Shown one piece after another: positions 35,170-44,160 of a stretch of DNA of 64,000 bases. The stretch is from Psychrobacter urativorans (lineage in GTDB: Bacteria; Pseudomonadota; Gammaproteobacteria; Pseudomonadales; Moraxellaceae): assembly GCF_904846675.1 (NCBI RefSeq), contig NZ_CAJHBT010000002.1, positions 62,001-126,000 of the forward strand, written 5' to 3'. Numbering within the stretch: the first letter of the stretch is position 1; each line of letters starts with the position of its first letter. A program made the translations under genes and the position numbers. Below the pieces are notes generated by a model. That model was not told the DNA's origin, ran no database searches, and was given only the letters and a program-made list of their open reading frames with translations.

Positions 35170-36286
35170 AAAAAAAGTACTCTTCATCGCTACAGTTGCT
35201 GGTCATATTCATACTTTTCATAGACCTTATTTAAAATGGTTCCATGATCAAGGTTATGAGGTCCATGTAGCATGTAATGGAGAGTTTTCTGATATTCATG
35301 TATCTAAGGTATGGAACGTTGACTTTGAAAGGTCCCCAGTATCTCTATCAAACTTCAAAAGCCTTTTTCAGCTTGGAAAGATAATTAATAAAAATGAATA
35401 TTTATTGATATCATGTCATACGCCTGTGGCTAGTGTTCTTTCTAGACTTTCTTCTATTACTGCTAGAAGAAATGGAACGCGATTATTATATACAGCTCAT
35501 GGATTTCATTTTTTCAAAGGAGGAAGTCTATGGTCTTGGTTAACCTACTATCCAGTTGAGGTAGGGTTATCTTATCTTACGGATGCGATTATTTGTATTA
35601 ATCAAGAAGATTTCGACCTTATACGTGAAAAAGGCTCGTCATCTACTAATTACTATTTGATTCCAGGTATTGGGGTAGATTCGAGTAGATTCCAGCCTTT
35701 ATCGGTTAATCAAAAAATGGAATTAAGAGATGTTTTAAATGTAGATAGAAACAACTTTGTTATGGTATATGCTGCCGAATTCATTGATAGAAAAAATCAT
35801 AAACTTATTATTAACGCTATCCGGTTGCTATCCTCTAAAATTGACCATTTCATAGTTTTTTTTGCTGGGATAGGTGCTCTTCTAGATGAGCTTAAAGAAT
35901 ATGTTACAAGCTGTGGCTTAGATGAACATGTTCGCTTTCTCGGATATGTAACTGATATTGAAAAATATTTTCAGATCTCTGATGTGGCTCTATCTTCTAG
36001 TAAGCAAGAAGGGTTGGGTATTAATCTTGTAGAAGCAATGATGTGTGGCGCTCCTGTAATTGCAACTGTTGATAGGGGGCACTGTACAGTCGTTGATCAT
36101 AAAGTTAATGGAATCTTATTTCCTCAGAATGATTCGAAAGCTTTAGCAGATGCTATATTTGAAATGTATAAAGATGATGCACTTCGCCTTAAGATGTCTG
36201 AAGAAGCTATCAGGAAAGCTTCGAGGTTTGAAGTTAAAAATTCACTGGAAGCTATGTCAAAAGTTTATTTAAAATTTTTAGATTAA
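35162..36286 (+). CDS. Family 4 glycosyltransferase (EpsD-like)
   Basis: About 374 residues from the ATG at 35162, which lies within the end of the preceding gene; the frame also opens at TTG 35156. Family 4 features: VLFIATVAGHIHTFHRPYLK at the N-terminus, TAHGFHFFKGGSLWSW near 110, IPGIGVDSSRFQP near 170, AEFIDRKNHKLIINA near 205 and SSSKQEGLGINLVEAMMCGAPV (E-x7-E) at about 280. This TAHGFHFFKG subgroup includes EpsD/CapM-like enzymes. It is the last gene of the wzy block, followed by a 540-bp gap. Donor unknown. Confidence 0.87.
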   Translation: MNKKKVLFIATVAGHIHTFHRPYLKWFHDQGYEVHVACNGEFSDIHVSKVWNVDFERSPVSLSNFKSLFQLGKIINKNEYLLISCHTPVASVLSRLSSITARRNGTRLLYTAHGFHFFKGGSLWSWLTYYPVEVGLSYLTDAIICINQEDFDLIREKGSSSTNYYLIPGIGVDSSRFQPLSVNQKMELRDVLNVDRNNFVMVYAAEFIDRKNHKLIINAIRLLSSKIDHFIVFFAGIGALLDELKEYVTSCGLDEHVRFLGYVTDIEKYFQISDVALSSSKQEGLGINLVEAMMCGAPVIATVDRGHCTVVDHKVNGILFPQNDSKALADAIFEMYKDDALRLKMSEEAIRKASRFEVKNSLEAMSKVYLKFLD

Positions 36287-36826
36287 TTCTGAATTAGGTC
36301 ATTATTACTGCTCGTTACTGAGAAGACGCCATAATTTTAGGTAGTTTTCACTAGTCATACCTAGGGCATGTCCTCAATTAGGTCGAAATCATCTTAATGG
36401 ATTAAAAATGGCTAAATTCACACCAAGTTGTATGAAATATCTGGTTAATATACTCGTCTTAACTAGAAGCCTTCCTTGTTTGACTAAAAACTCCCATTTT
36501 TATCATCATCAAAATGCAGGCATGGCTTAGTAACTCACAGAATTACCTTAAAGCTGCGATAGAGGATTATAATATTTTTTAATCCTTATTAAAGATATGG
36601 ATACTTTAGCGCAAACGATATTGTGTTTTATATAATATGCGAGATAGAGTGAAAAAAACGGACTACAGGAGCTATATATTACCTTAATAAATTTTTGATG
36701 TGGAAAAAATAAATAAATATTGGTCGGTTATTATATCTACTTAATTCTGAGTTAATATATGAAATATTCGTAGCCGTTATATCCAAAGTCTAATAAAACC
36801 CTAAGTTCGAGATAAGGAATTTAATT
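36287..36826. other. 540-bp AT-rich gap with no intact gene, possible insertion-sequence remnant
   Basis: No convincing open frame is present on either strand. The word AATTAGGTC occurs at about 36295 and 36377, the second within AGGGCATGTCCTCAATTAGG, which has the look of an IS terminal sequence, though I cannot name the family. From about 36600 the sequence is extremely AT-rich. It may hold the promoter for the next gene (for example TATAAT near 36634 and AT-rich blocks near 36720-36780). The gap separates the wzy block from the initiating-transferase gene. Confidence 0.3.
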
Positions 36827-38263
36827 TTGAAAAAAATACTACTGATAGGCAAGAATTCTTTTATTGGCAAAAATTTTATTGAGTTAATTAGTCGATATAA
36901 CGCTAGCTATGAGATCGAAGCAATCAGTATTCGCGATGAATCATGGAGAAACAAGTCTTTTCAAAGGTTTGATGTCGTTATTCAGCTTGCGGCTATTGTC
37001 CATCAGTCTGAAAAAAAAGCCAGCTATGATGTATATGACAAAGTGAATCATCAGTTAGTAGTCGCGATGGCAAAAAAAGCTAAGGAAGATGGTGTAAAGC
37101 AATTTATTTTCCTTTCAACTATGAGTGTTTATGGGCTTAGTACAGGCCACATAACAGCAAATACACCTATTAATCCCAGGTCATTTTACGCTCGGTCTAA
37201 AGCGTCGGCAGAACAATCCTTACAGAAGCTAAGCGCATCGGACTATCGGGTTGCTATTATTAGACCGCCAATGGTATATGGGTACGGTAATAAAGGAAAT
37301 TATAATACTCTTCGTAAGTTTGCACTATCTAGCCTTGTTTTCCCTGATACTGATAATCGAAGAAGTACTATATACGTTGATAATCTGTGCGAGTTCCTGA
37401 GGATAGTGATTGAAGATAATTTACAAGGTATACTCTTTCCTCAAAATGATGAGTATATGAGAACTTCAGATACAGTTTCATTAATTGCGGAAACCCATTC
37501 AAAAAAAATATATATGTCAAAGTTGTTAGGCTTAACGCTCAAACCTTTAATGTTTTCTAACACTGTACAAAAAGCTTTTGGCAGTCTGACTTACGATCCA
37601 AAACTACCGGGTGGACCAAGTGTTATGGATTACAATAAAGTTACTTTTGAAGAGTCTGTCGAACAAACTGCCCGTTTCTACAAATCAAACTTAACTACGA
37701 ATAAATCGATGATGTTGCAAAGACCGTTAGATATTGTATTTTCAGCCACAGGTCTAATAGTGGCTTCACCATTATTAATTGGTGCTACGGTAATTGGTTA
37801 TCTCGACACAGGATCGCCTTTATTTGTCCAAGAACGTATCGGTAAAGACAAAAAATCATTTAAACTAATTAAGTTTCGCACTATGAAAGTGTCAACAGAA
37901 TCTGTAGCTAGCCATCTTGTTGATAATACTTCAATTACCAAACTTGGTAAGGTTTTACGCAAGACAAAATTAGATGAACTACCACAACTATTAAATGTAC
38001 TAAAAGGTGAGATGAGCTTAACTGGACCTAGACCCAACTTGTTTAATCAGTATGAACTTATAGATGAAAGAGAGGCGATAGGGGTATATAAAGTATTACC
38101 TGGGATTACTGGATTGGCGCAACTCAGTAATATAGATATGTCTACACCTAAGCTTCTCGCTCAAACAGATAAAAAAATGATTGACACTATGAGTTTTAAA
38201 AATTATTTTTCCTATATTATAAGAACAGCATTAGGTAAGGGGAGCGGCGATGCAGTCAAGTAA
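36827..38263 (+). CDS. Fused SDR sugar-nucleotide reductase and monotopic phosphoglycosyl transferase
   Basis: 478 residues starting at a TTG with AAGG about 10 bases upstream. Residues 1 to about 285 are an extended SDR (ILLIGKNSFIGKNF at the N-terminus, FLSTMSVYG and the catalytic YARSK at about 126-130), resembling WbpV/WreQ/Gne-type 4-reductases or epimerases. Residues from about 297 form a small PglC/WcaJ-type phosphoglycosyl transferase: LQRPLDIVFSATGLIVASPL re-entrant helix, RIGKDKKSFKLIKFRTM, the catalytic Asp-Glu pair in KLDELPQ at about 383, and SLTGPRP. Together with the 4,6-dehydratase at 13989, the SDR half probably reduces the 4-keto intermediate to UDP-QuiNAc or UDP-FucNAc, and the other half loads it on undecaprenyl phosphate. 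Each domain is clear; the coupled pathway is inference. Confidence 0.85.
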   Translation: MKKILLIGKNSFIGKNFIELISRYNASYEIEAISIRDESWRNKSFQRFDVVIQLAAIVHQSEKKASYDVYDKVNHQLVVAMAKKAKEDGVKQFIFLSTMSVYGLSTGHITANTPINPRSFYARSKASAEQSLQKLSASDYRVAIIRPPMVYGYGNKGNYNTLRKFALSSLVFPDTDNRRSTIYVDNLCEFLRIVIEDNLQGILFPQNDEYMRTSDTVSLIAETHSKKIYMSKLLGLTLKPLMFSNTVQKAFGSLTYDPKLPGGPSVMDYNKVTFEESVEQTARFYKSNLTTNKSMMLQRPLDIVFSATGLIVASPLLIGATVIGYLDTGSPLFVQERIGKDKKSFKLIKFRTMKVSTESVASHLVDNTSITKLGKVLRKTKLDELPQLLNVLKGEMSLTGPRPNLFNQYELIDEREAIGVYKVLPGITGLAQLSNIDMSTPKLLAQTDKKMIDTMSFKNYFSYIIRTALGKGSGDAVK

Positions 38264-38395
38264 ATTTAGCTGGTTTAGCTCGCTAAAGTAATTTATTATT
38301 CATAGCTTTTTTAACACAAAAAAGTTGGAAAAAAGACTAATATAGATTGATAAACTCTATCTATAAAAATAGATAACCTCTAAAGGTAGATGACT

Positions 38396-39853
38396 ATGTA
38401 TAAAAAACTAAAGTACAAACAACTGAGTATTTTACTGGGTTTTAGCATGGTGTCTATGCTGGCATCAGCACAGAACCTATATATGAATGATATGAGGCTC
38501 AAATCGGACCTCGATTGGCTAAATACCCAAGGTGTCACTCAGATTAGTACTAGTACATGGCCACTAACCGCTAACGAAATCAAGCGCGCACTAAGCTCTG
38601 CTAATACGGTGACACCAGCGCAGCAGCAAGTTTTACAGTCAGTGAGTACTTTGCTTAATCAAGCTGAAAGATCTCAATCTCTTGTTAAAACTTCTGTAGG
38701 ATTATATGCTCAAACTGATCGAAAACAATTGCCACAAACCTTTGCCGATGATCAGCTGGCAGGACAGCAAGCCTCTGTAGCGTTGGGACTTAGTGAAGAG
38801 AATTGGGAGTTTAACCTACAAGCTAATTTAAAAAACGATAAGCTAATTGATGATAATGATGTCAGTTTTGAAGGTTCGTATATCGCTGGTACAGCTGCCA
38901 ACCAGTGGTTGATAGCGGGTCAAATCCCTGCATGGTGGGGGCCTGGAAATGATGGTAGTCTTATTCGAGGGGATGCCAGCCTTCCTGTCGTTGGTGTTAC
39001 GATGCAGCGTGATGAGCAAAGTGCACCTGCCTCAAAATATCTATCATGGGTCGGTCCATGGCAATATCAATTGTTTGGCGGACAGCTTGACGATTATACC
39101 GCTGTGCCAAGAACTAAGCTGTTTGGCATGCGTCTCACGGCAGCGCCATTGCCATGGTTAGAGGTTGGGGCGTCACGTACCTTTATGTGGGGCGGTGAGG
39201 GCAGACCACAAAGTTTTAGCTCATTTGTCGATGCTGTTATAGGAACTAAAGATAACATAGAAATTGAAGATAATAAAGAAGACCCTGCCAACCAGCTGGG
39301 TGGCTTTGATGCACGTATTAATCTTGCGCCTTTAGTTAATATTCCAGCGGCAGTCTATGCTCAGTACGTGGGTGAAGATGAAGCAAGCGGACTACCTTCC
39401 AAATACATGTCTCTGCTCGGTGTGGATTATGCCTCTGATGTTTATGGTAAGCCTTATCAATTATATGCTGAGTATGCAGATACGCGTACCAATGGCGAAG
39501 TGAGGAATATTTCTTATAATCACTTTATCTATACAGACGGTTACTATCAGCAAGGCTATCCTCTCGGTCATTCTTTGGGCGGCGATACTCAAAGTGCATC
39601 AGTTGGCAGCAAGCTATGGTTGAGTAGTAGTGACTTTATCCGAGCGAAGCTGCAGTATGCTAAAGTGAATCAGGCGGATGAGCCGATTAATCAGGCATTC
39701 CCCACTACGGATACGCTAAAGGCAATCGATGTCGCTTGGGAACATCAATTAAAACCACAAGCACTGATTACTACTAGGTTGTGGGCAGTAGACTCAAAAA
39801 TAGAGTCTACTGATGTAGGGGCAGCAATAGGACTGGAGCTAAAGACTTTTTAA
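38396..39853 (+). CDS. wzi: Wzi-type outer-membrane capsule attachment/assembly protein
   Basis: About 485 residues. The signal peptide ends in ASA before QNLYMND. The remainder is a beta-barrel-like protein with Wzi landmarks: YMNDMRLKSDLDWLNTQGV, the WPLT segment, AGQIPAWWGPGNDGSLIRG in the middle, and many alternating aromatic strands. The last residues LELKTF end in an aromatic, as expected for barrel proteins. Wzi binds capsule at the cell surface. The ATG at 38396 has AAAGG 9 bases upstream; the ATG at 38390 is only 3 bases from it, so the later one is preferred. A terminator follows at 39880, so wzi closes the main operon. Confidence 0.88.
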   Translation: MYKKLKYKQLSILLGFSMVSMLASAQNLYMNDMRLKSDLDWLNTQGVTQISTSTWPLTANEIKRALSSANTVTPAQQQVLQSVSTLLNQAERSQSLVKTSVGLYAQTDRKQLPQTFADDQLAGQQASVALGLSEENWEFNLQANLKNDKLIDDNDVSFEGSYIAGTAANQWLIAGQIPAWWGPGNDGSLIRGDASLPVVGVTMQRDEQSAPASKYLSWVGPWQYQLFGGQLDDYTAVPRTKLFGMRLTAAPLPWLEVGASRTFMWGGEGRPQSFSSFVDAVIGTKDNIEIEDNKEDPANQLGGFDARINLAPLVNIPAAVYAQYVGEDEASGLPSKYMSLLGVDYASDVYGKPYQLYAEYADTRTNGEVRNISYNHFIYTDGYYQQGYPLGHSLGGDTQSASVGSKLWLSSSDFIRAKLQYAKVNQADEPINQAFPTTDTLKAIDVAWEHQLKPQALITTRLWAVDSKIESTDVGAAIGLELKTF

Positions 39854-39879
39854 GTTTGGTTTGTGTTCAGTGTATTCAA

Positions 39880-39918
39880 AATAGGATCTGTTAGGATTTC
39901 AACAGGTCCTATTTTTTT
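39880..39918 (+). terminator. Rho-independent terminator after wzi
   Basis: AATAGGATCTGTT (39880-39892) pairs with AACAGGTCCTATT (39901-39913), with one G-T wobble, followed by a T-run. It marks the end of the main capsule transcript and separates it from the two acyltransferase genes. Confidence 0.85.
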
Positions 39919-40015
39919 ACTAAGCTATGTTGCTTTCATTACAAATGGAAACTATAATACAGCATTTAATAACAGATAATACGCACTGTTTTTATCTTAT
40001 TGGTTAGTCATTCTC

Positions 40016-41025
40016 ATGAAATTTAGAAAAGATATTAACGGTCTTAGGGCTATTGCTGTCATCGCAGTTGTGCTATTCCATTTCAATGATTCTTGGATGC
40101 CCGGCGGCTTTGCTGGTGTTGATGTTTTTTTTGTTATTTCAGGTTTCCTGATGACTGGAATAATATTTAGAGGTGTCGAGAAAGATAGCTTTTCCATTTT
40201 TAAGTTTTATGTCGCTCGTGCTAATAGGATTATTCCTGCTCTAGCACTACTGTGTCTTGTATTATTAGTTTTTGGTTGGTTCTATCTTATTCCAATCGAT
40301 TACAAGACCCTAGGCAAGCATGCTGGCAGTAGTATAAGCTTCTTATCCAATTTCGCTTATTGGAGAGAGGCTGGCTACTTTGATGCCGCTTCTCATGAAA
40401 AATGGTTGTTACATAGTTGGTCATTATCGGTTGAATGGCAGTTCTATATCATCTACCCGTTAGTACTGGTCGCTATGCGCAAGTTTCTGTCGATAAAGAC
40501 TATGAAACTAATGCTGATAGTTGGAACAGTGCTAGGCTTTATTTTCTGTGTGTTTTCTACCTACAAATGGCCTAATGCTTCTTATTTTTTATTGTCTGCC
40601 AGAGCGTGGGAGATGATGATCGGTGGTGTGGCTTATCTTTATCCTTTTACATTACAAGAAAATAGAAAAAAAATTGTACATTGGGTAGGCTTAGGGCTAA
40701 TTATTGGTTCTTACTTCTTAATATCGGCAGAAAATCCTTGGCCAGGTTATTTAGCACTATTTCCTGTTATAGGTTCTTTCCTTATTATTCAAGCTCAGCA
40801 TAATGATAGCGTCATCACAGGCAATATAGTTTTTCAAAAATTAGGGACTTGGTCTTATTCCATATATCTTTGGCACTGGCCGATTGTCGTCGCTATTTAC
40901 TATTTTTCACTAGACGAGGCCTATATATATCCAGGTATAGCGCTGTCTATACTTCTTGGCTTTCTAAGTTATAAATATGTTGAAAAAATAAAATTCAGGA
41001 ATGATTTTTCTAGTCTATTGAGCTA
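40016..41025 (+). repeat. 1010-bp exact direct repeat, copy 1 (AT3 domain)
   Basis: Identical by reading to 42104-43113 (offset 2088). It begins exactly at the start codon and ends inside the tyrosine codon at the AT3-SGNH linker, so it covers precisely the membrane acyltransferase module. Upstream sequences differ. Confidence 0.95.
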
Positions 41026-41929
41026 TCTGAGGTATAAACCTGCATATATGGTTCTTATAGTCGGGCTGTTAGGCAGTATTGCTTTCGGAGATAACGGGGT
41101 TGGAAGTAGATTCGCACTAAATGCTACTGATGATATTATTATTCATGAGCTGACCCGGGCAACTAGAAGTAATGGTTATTGTTTCTATAGCTCAGACGAT
41201 CCAGATTTTGAAGTTAGCCAAAGTAAAGGTGTTGAATGCTATCTAGGGGACAAGCAAGAAAAGCCAACAACACTATTGTTTGGAGACTCATATGCGGGTC
41301 ATAATGAGCCGTTTTTTGATGAAGTATTTAAGGCGAATGGCGCATCATTTCAATCAATAACAACTAACTGGTGTATCCCTTCTTTTTCTGAAAGATATAC
41401 TGGTGTTAAAACAAATAGCGCTTATGATCAGTGTCTATTGAATAGACGCTATTTAGAAAATAATATGGATGATTATAAGAATATAATATTCGCAGGGTCC
41501 TGGGATACTCCGTTAATATTAGGACAGCTTGAAGATTTCAAGCAAGTGGTTGATAAAGCTGCGAACCTTGATAAAAATATCTTCATCATGGCAGCCCCTT
41601 ATCGCTATCAAAAAAATCTTTTAGCAGAACTTAAGAAAAGTATTTATTTTGGTTTACCCTTTAATATTGATGCTATAGATGGCAAAGATACAGTCGTGGC
41701 TAAGGCCAATAGAGAACTAAAAGCTCTAGCTGAAAAATATAGTAATGTTTATTATATAGATAGATCATTACTTTATGAAGAAAGCAACACATTTGATGTG
41801 GGCGAGGTCACAGTTCCATATAGCTTAGATGGTGGTCATATCTCCATTTTAGGATCAAAATATTCAGCAAAACACTTCATCAATCATCCTGATTATGAGG
41901 TTATGATGAGCCACTTTAATCTGCATTAG
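40016..41929 (+). CDS. AT3-SGNH membrane O-acyltransferase, copy 1
   Basis: 637 residues. The N-terminal AT3 (acyltransferase family 3, OafA-like) domain spans about 1-335 with roughly ten membrane helices; its signature is GLRAIAVIAVVLFHFNDSWM, the conserved R and H, then GGFAGVDVFFVISGFL. A final membrane helix near 340-360 leads to a periplasmic SGNH-type domain with LLFGDSYAGHNEP (catalytic Ser) and LDGGHISILG (Asp/His) near the C-terminus. Such proteins O-acetylate capsule or O-antigen sugars in the periplasm. The first 1010 bases are identical to the neighbour at 42104, but the C-terminal domain is unrelated in sequence. It has its own spacing from wzi and probably its own promoter. Confidence 0.88.
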   Translation: MKFRKDINGLRAIAVIAVVLFHFNDSWMPGGFAGVDVFFVISGFLMTGIIFRGVEKDSFSIFKFYVARANRIIPALALLCLVLLVFGWFYLIPIDYKTLGKHAGSSISFLSNFAYWREAGYFDAASHEKWLLHSWSLSVEWQFYIIYPLVLVAMRKFLSIKTMKLMLIVGTVLGFIFCVFSTYKWPNASYFLLSARAWEMMIGGVAYLYPFTLQENRKKIVHWVGLGLIIGSYFLISAENPWPGYLALFPVIGSFLIIQAQHNDSVITGNIVFQKLGTWSYSIYLWHWPIVVAIYYFSLDEAYIYPGIALSILLGFLSYKYVEKIKFRNDFSSLLSYLRYKPAYMVLIVGLLGSIAFGDNGVGSRFALNATDDIIIHELTRATRSNGYCFYSSDDPDFEVSQSKGVECYLGDKQEKPTTLLFGDSYAGHNEPFFDEVFKANGASFQSITTNWCIPSFSERYTGVKTNSAYDQCLLNRRYLENNMDDYKNIIFAGSWDTPLILGQLEDFKQVVDKAANLDKNIFIMAAPYRYQKNLLAELKKSIYFGLPFNIDAIDGKDTVVAKANRELKALAEKYSNVYYIDRSLLYEESNTFDVGEVTVPYSLDGGHISILGSKYSAKHFINHPDYEVMMSHFNLH

Positions 41930-42103
41930 TAGTTGAGAAATCAACATCAAAAAATTTTCCATAATCAATCTCTTCCAAAAGACTTTCTCCCCAAGTTCTA
42001 TAGATAAACTTTCATCGGTTAGCGCCGTCTTATGCCCTCTATAGCTTAGTCTTTTTTACTGTTTTTGTAATTAACACGCATCAATTTTTTGGTCCATACT
42101 TTT

Positions 42104-43113
42104 ATGAAATTTAGAAAAGATATTAACGGTCTTAGGGCTATTGCTGTCATCGCAGTTGTGCTATTCCATTTCAATGATTCTTGGATGCCCGGCGGCTTTG
42201 CTGGTGTTGATGTTTTTTTTGTTATTTCAGGTTTCCTGATGACTGGAATAATATTTAGAGGTGTCGAGAAAGATAGCTTTTCCATTTTTAAGTTTTATGT
42301 CGCTCGTGCTAATAGGATTATTCCTGCTCTAGCACTACTGTGTCTTGTATTATTAGTTTTTGGTTGGTTCTATCTTATTCCAATCGATTACAAGACCCTA
42401 GGCAAGCATGCTGGCAGTAGTATAAGCTTCTTATCCAATTTCGCTTATTGGAGAGAGGCTGGCTACTTTGATGCCGCTTCTCATGAAAAATGGTTGTTAC
42501 ATAGTTGGTCATTATCGGTTGAATGGCAGTTCTATATCATCTACCCGTTAGTACTGGTCGCTATGCGCAAGTTTCTGTCGATAAAGACTATGAAACTAAT
42601 GCTGATAGTTGGAACAGTGCTAGGCTTTATTTTCTGTGTGTTTTCTACCTACAAATGGCCTAATGCTTCTTATTTTTTATTGTCTGCCAGAGCGTGGGAG
42701 ATGATGATCGGTGGTGTGGCTTATCTTTATCCTTTTACATTACAAGAAAATAGAAAAAAAATTGTACATTGGGTAGGCTTAGGGCTAATTATTGGTTCTT
42801 ACTTCTTAATATCGGCAGAAAATCCTTGGCCAGGTTATTTAGCACTATTTCCTGTTATAGGTTCTTTCCTTATTATTCAAGCTCAGCATAATGATAGCGT
42901 CATCACAGGCAATATAGTTTTTCAAAAATTAGGGACTTGGTCTTATTCCATATATCTTTGGCACTGGCCGATTGTCGTCGCTATTTACTATTTTTCACTA
43001 GACGAGGCCTATATATATCCAGGTATAGCGCTGTCTATACTTCTTGGCTTTCTAAGTTATAAATATGTTGAAAAAATAAAATTCAGGAATGATTTTTCTA
43101 GTCTATTGAGCTA
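42104..43113 (+). repeat. 1010-bp exact direct repeat, copy 2 (AT3 domain)
   Basis: Second copy of the repeat at 40016-41025. Recombination between the two would delete 2088 bp and leave one gene carrying the AT3 domain and the SGNH domain of copy 2. Confidence 0.95.
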
Positions 43114-44050
43114 CTCTAAAAACATACCAATCTATATCGCAGTGTTTATAGGAGTATTAGGAAGTGTAGTTTTTATAAAATTTGATACCTTTACGCTCAT
43201 GCGTTTAACAGCAGATGAAATATTAATAACAGATCAACAAAAACGGGATCCTAAGGTAGCTTTTTGTGGAGCTGTAGAAAATGGAGTGTCTCCAGGCTGT
43301 ACTTATGGCGATGGACCAGTAAAAGCCATTGTTATTGGGGACAGTCACTCACAATTTCAGAATGTTGCCATTGGTAATAGAGCTACATTAATGGGTGGAA
43401 GCATTCTAAGCTTAGGACTGTCAGCCTGCCCTACAATCAAAGATGTTGTATATAGAGGCGGGTCTAGTAACCAATATGCGGATTATAACTGTGGATGGCT
43501 AGTTGAAAATGCTATTGATATTGCAGCGGAAAAATATCCCAATATTCCTGTTATTATTATCAATAGAACTTCTATGTATATACACGGACCAAATGAAGAC
43601 AAAGACTTTCAATTGGCGCCTCCCCATTATTTCGTTGATGAAGTCTTTACTAAGAGAGATGAGAGATATAAAAATAATCTAGCTGGTCATATGGTTGATA
43701 CTATCTGTGAATTTACTGAGAATAATCCCGTTTACTTAGTAAGACCAACGCCTGAAATGACAAAGCATGTCTCTAAAAGTATGTTTAACTCTTTAGTTCT
43801 ATATAATCGTAAAGAGTCCATTAAAATACCACTAGCTGAAAATAGTCAAAGGCATGAATTTGCATTTAGAATGCAAGATAAAGCGGCAAAACAATGTGGG
43901 GCTAAAATACTAGATCCTCTTCCATATCTTTGCGATGATCAATACTGCTATGGAGATGTTGATGGTATCCCTACCTACTTGGATGATAATCATTTAAGTA
44001 TTTATGGCTCAGAAGTTATTTCACCTATATATGATGAAGTCTTTAAGTAG
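42104..44050 (+). CDS. AT3-SGNH membrane O-acyltransferase, copy 2
   Basis: About 648 residues from the ATG at 42104; the frame opens at TTG 42089, but the repeat and the neighbour start at the ATG. Residues 1-336 are identical to copy 1 (AT3 domain). After a different linker helix (IPIYIAVFIGVLGSVVF) comes an SGNH domain unlike that of copy 1, with AIVIGDSHSQFQN and LDDNHLSIYGSEV carrying the Ser and Asp-His positions. Cysteines at several places may form disulfides. The same membrane acyl-transfer module with a different periplasmic domain suggests a different acceptor sugar or position. The gene ends before a bidirectional terminator, closing the capsule region. Confidence 0.88.
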   Translation: MKFRKDINGLRAIAVIAVVLFHFNDSWMPGGFAGVDVFFVISGFLMTGIIFRGVEKDSFSIFKFYVARANRIIPALALLCLVLLVFGWFYLIPIDYKTLGKHAGSSISFLSNFAYWREAGYFDAASHEKWLLHSWSLSVEWQFYIIYPLVLVAMRKFLSIKTMKLMLIVGTVLGFIFCVFSTYKWPNASYFLLSARAWEMMIGGVAYLYPFTLQENRKKIVHWVGLGLIIGSYFLISAENPWPGYLALFPVIGSFLIIQAQHNDSVITGNIVFQKLGTWSYSIYLWHWPIVVAIYYFSLDEAYIYPGIALSILLGFLSYKYVEKIKFRNDFSSLLSYSKNIPIYIAVFIGVLGSVVFIKFDTFTLMRLTADEILITDQQKRDPKVAFCGAVENGVSPGCTYGDGPVKAIVIGDSHSQFQNVAIGNRATLMGGSILSLGLSACPTIKDVVYRGGSSNQYADYNCGWLVENAIDIAAEKYPNIPVIIINRTSMYIHGPNEDKDFQLAPPHYFVDEVFTKRDERYKNNLAGHMVDTICEFTENNPVYLVRPTPEMTKHVSKSMFNSLVLYNRKESIKIPLAENSQRHEFAFRMQDKAAKQCGAKILDPLPYLCDDQYCYGDVDGIPTYLDDNHLSIYGSEVISPIYDEVFK

Positions 44051-44107
44051 GGCTAAAGTTTCGATATAAAGCGATCATTATGTTAGTGTAAGTTATAAAT
44101 AAATAAA

Positions 44108-44134
44108 AACCGTTCCAATGTATTTGGCACGGTT
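44108..44134. terminator. Bidirectional terminator between acyltransferase copy 2 and scpB
   Basis: AACCGTTCCAA (44108-44118) pairs with TTGGCACGGTT (44124-44134) with one mismatch, between convergent genes and with A/T-rich flanks on both sides. Confidence 0.7.
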
Positions 44135-44160
44135 CATTAAGTGAATAAAAAATAGAATAG

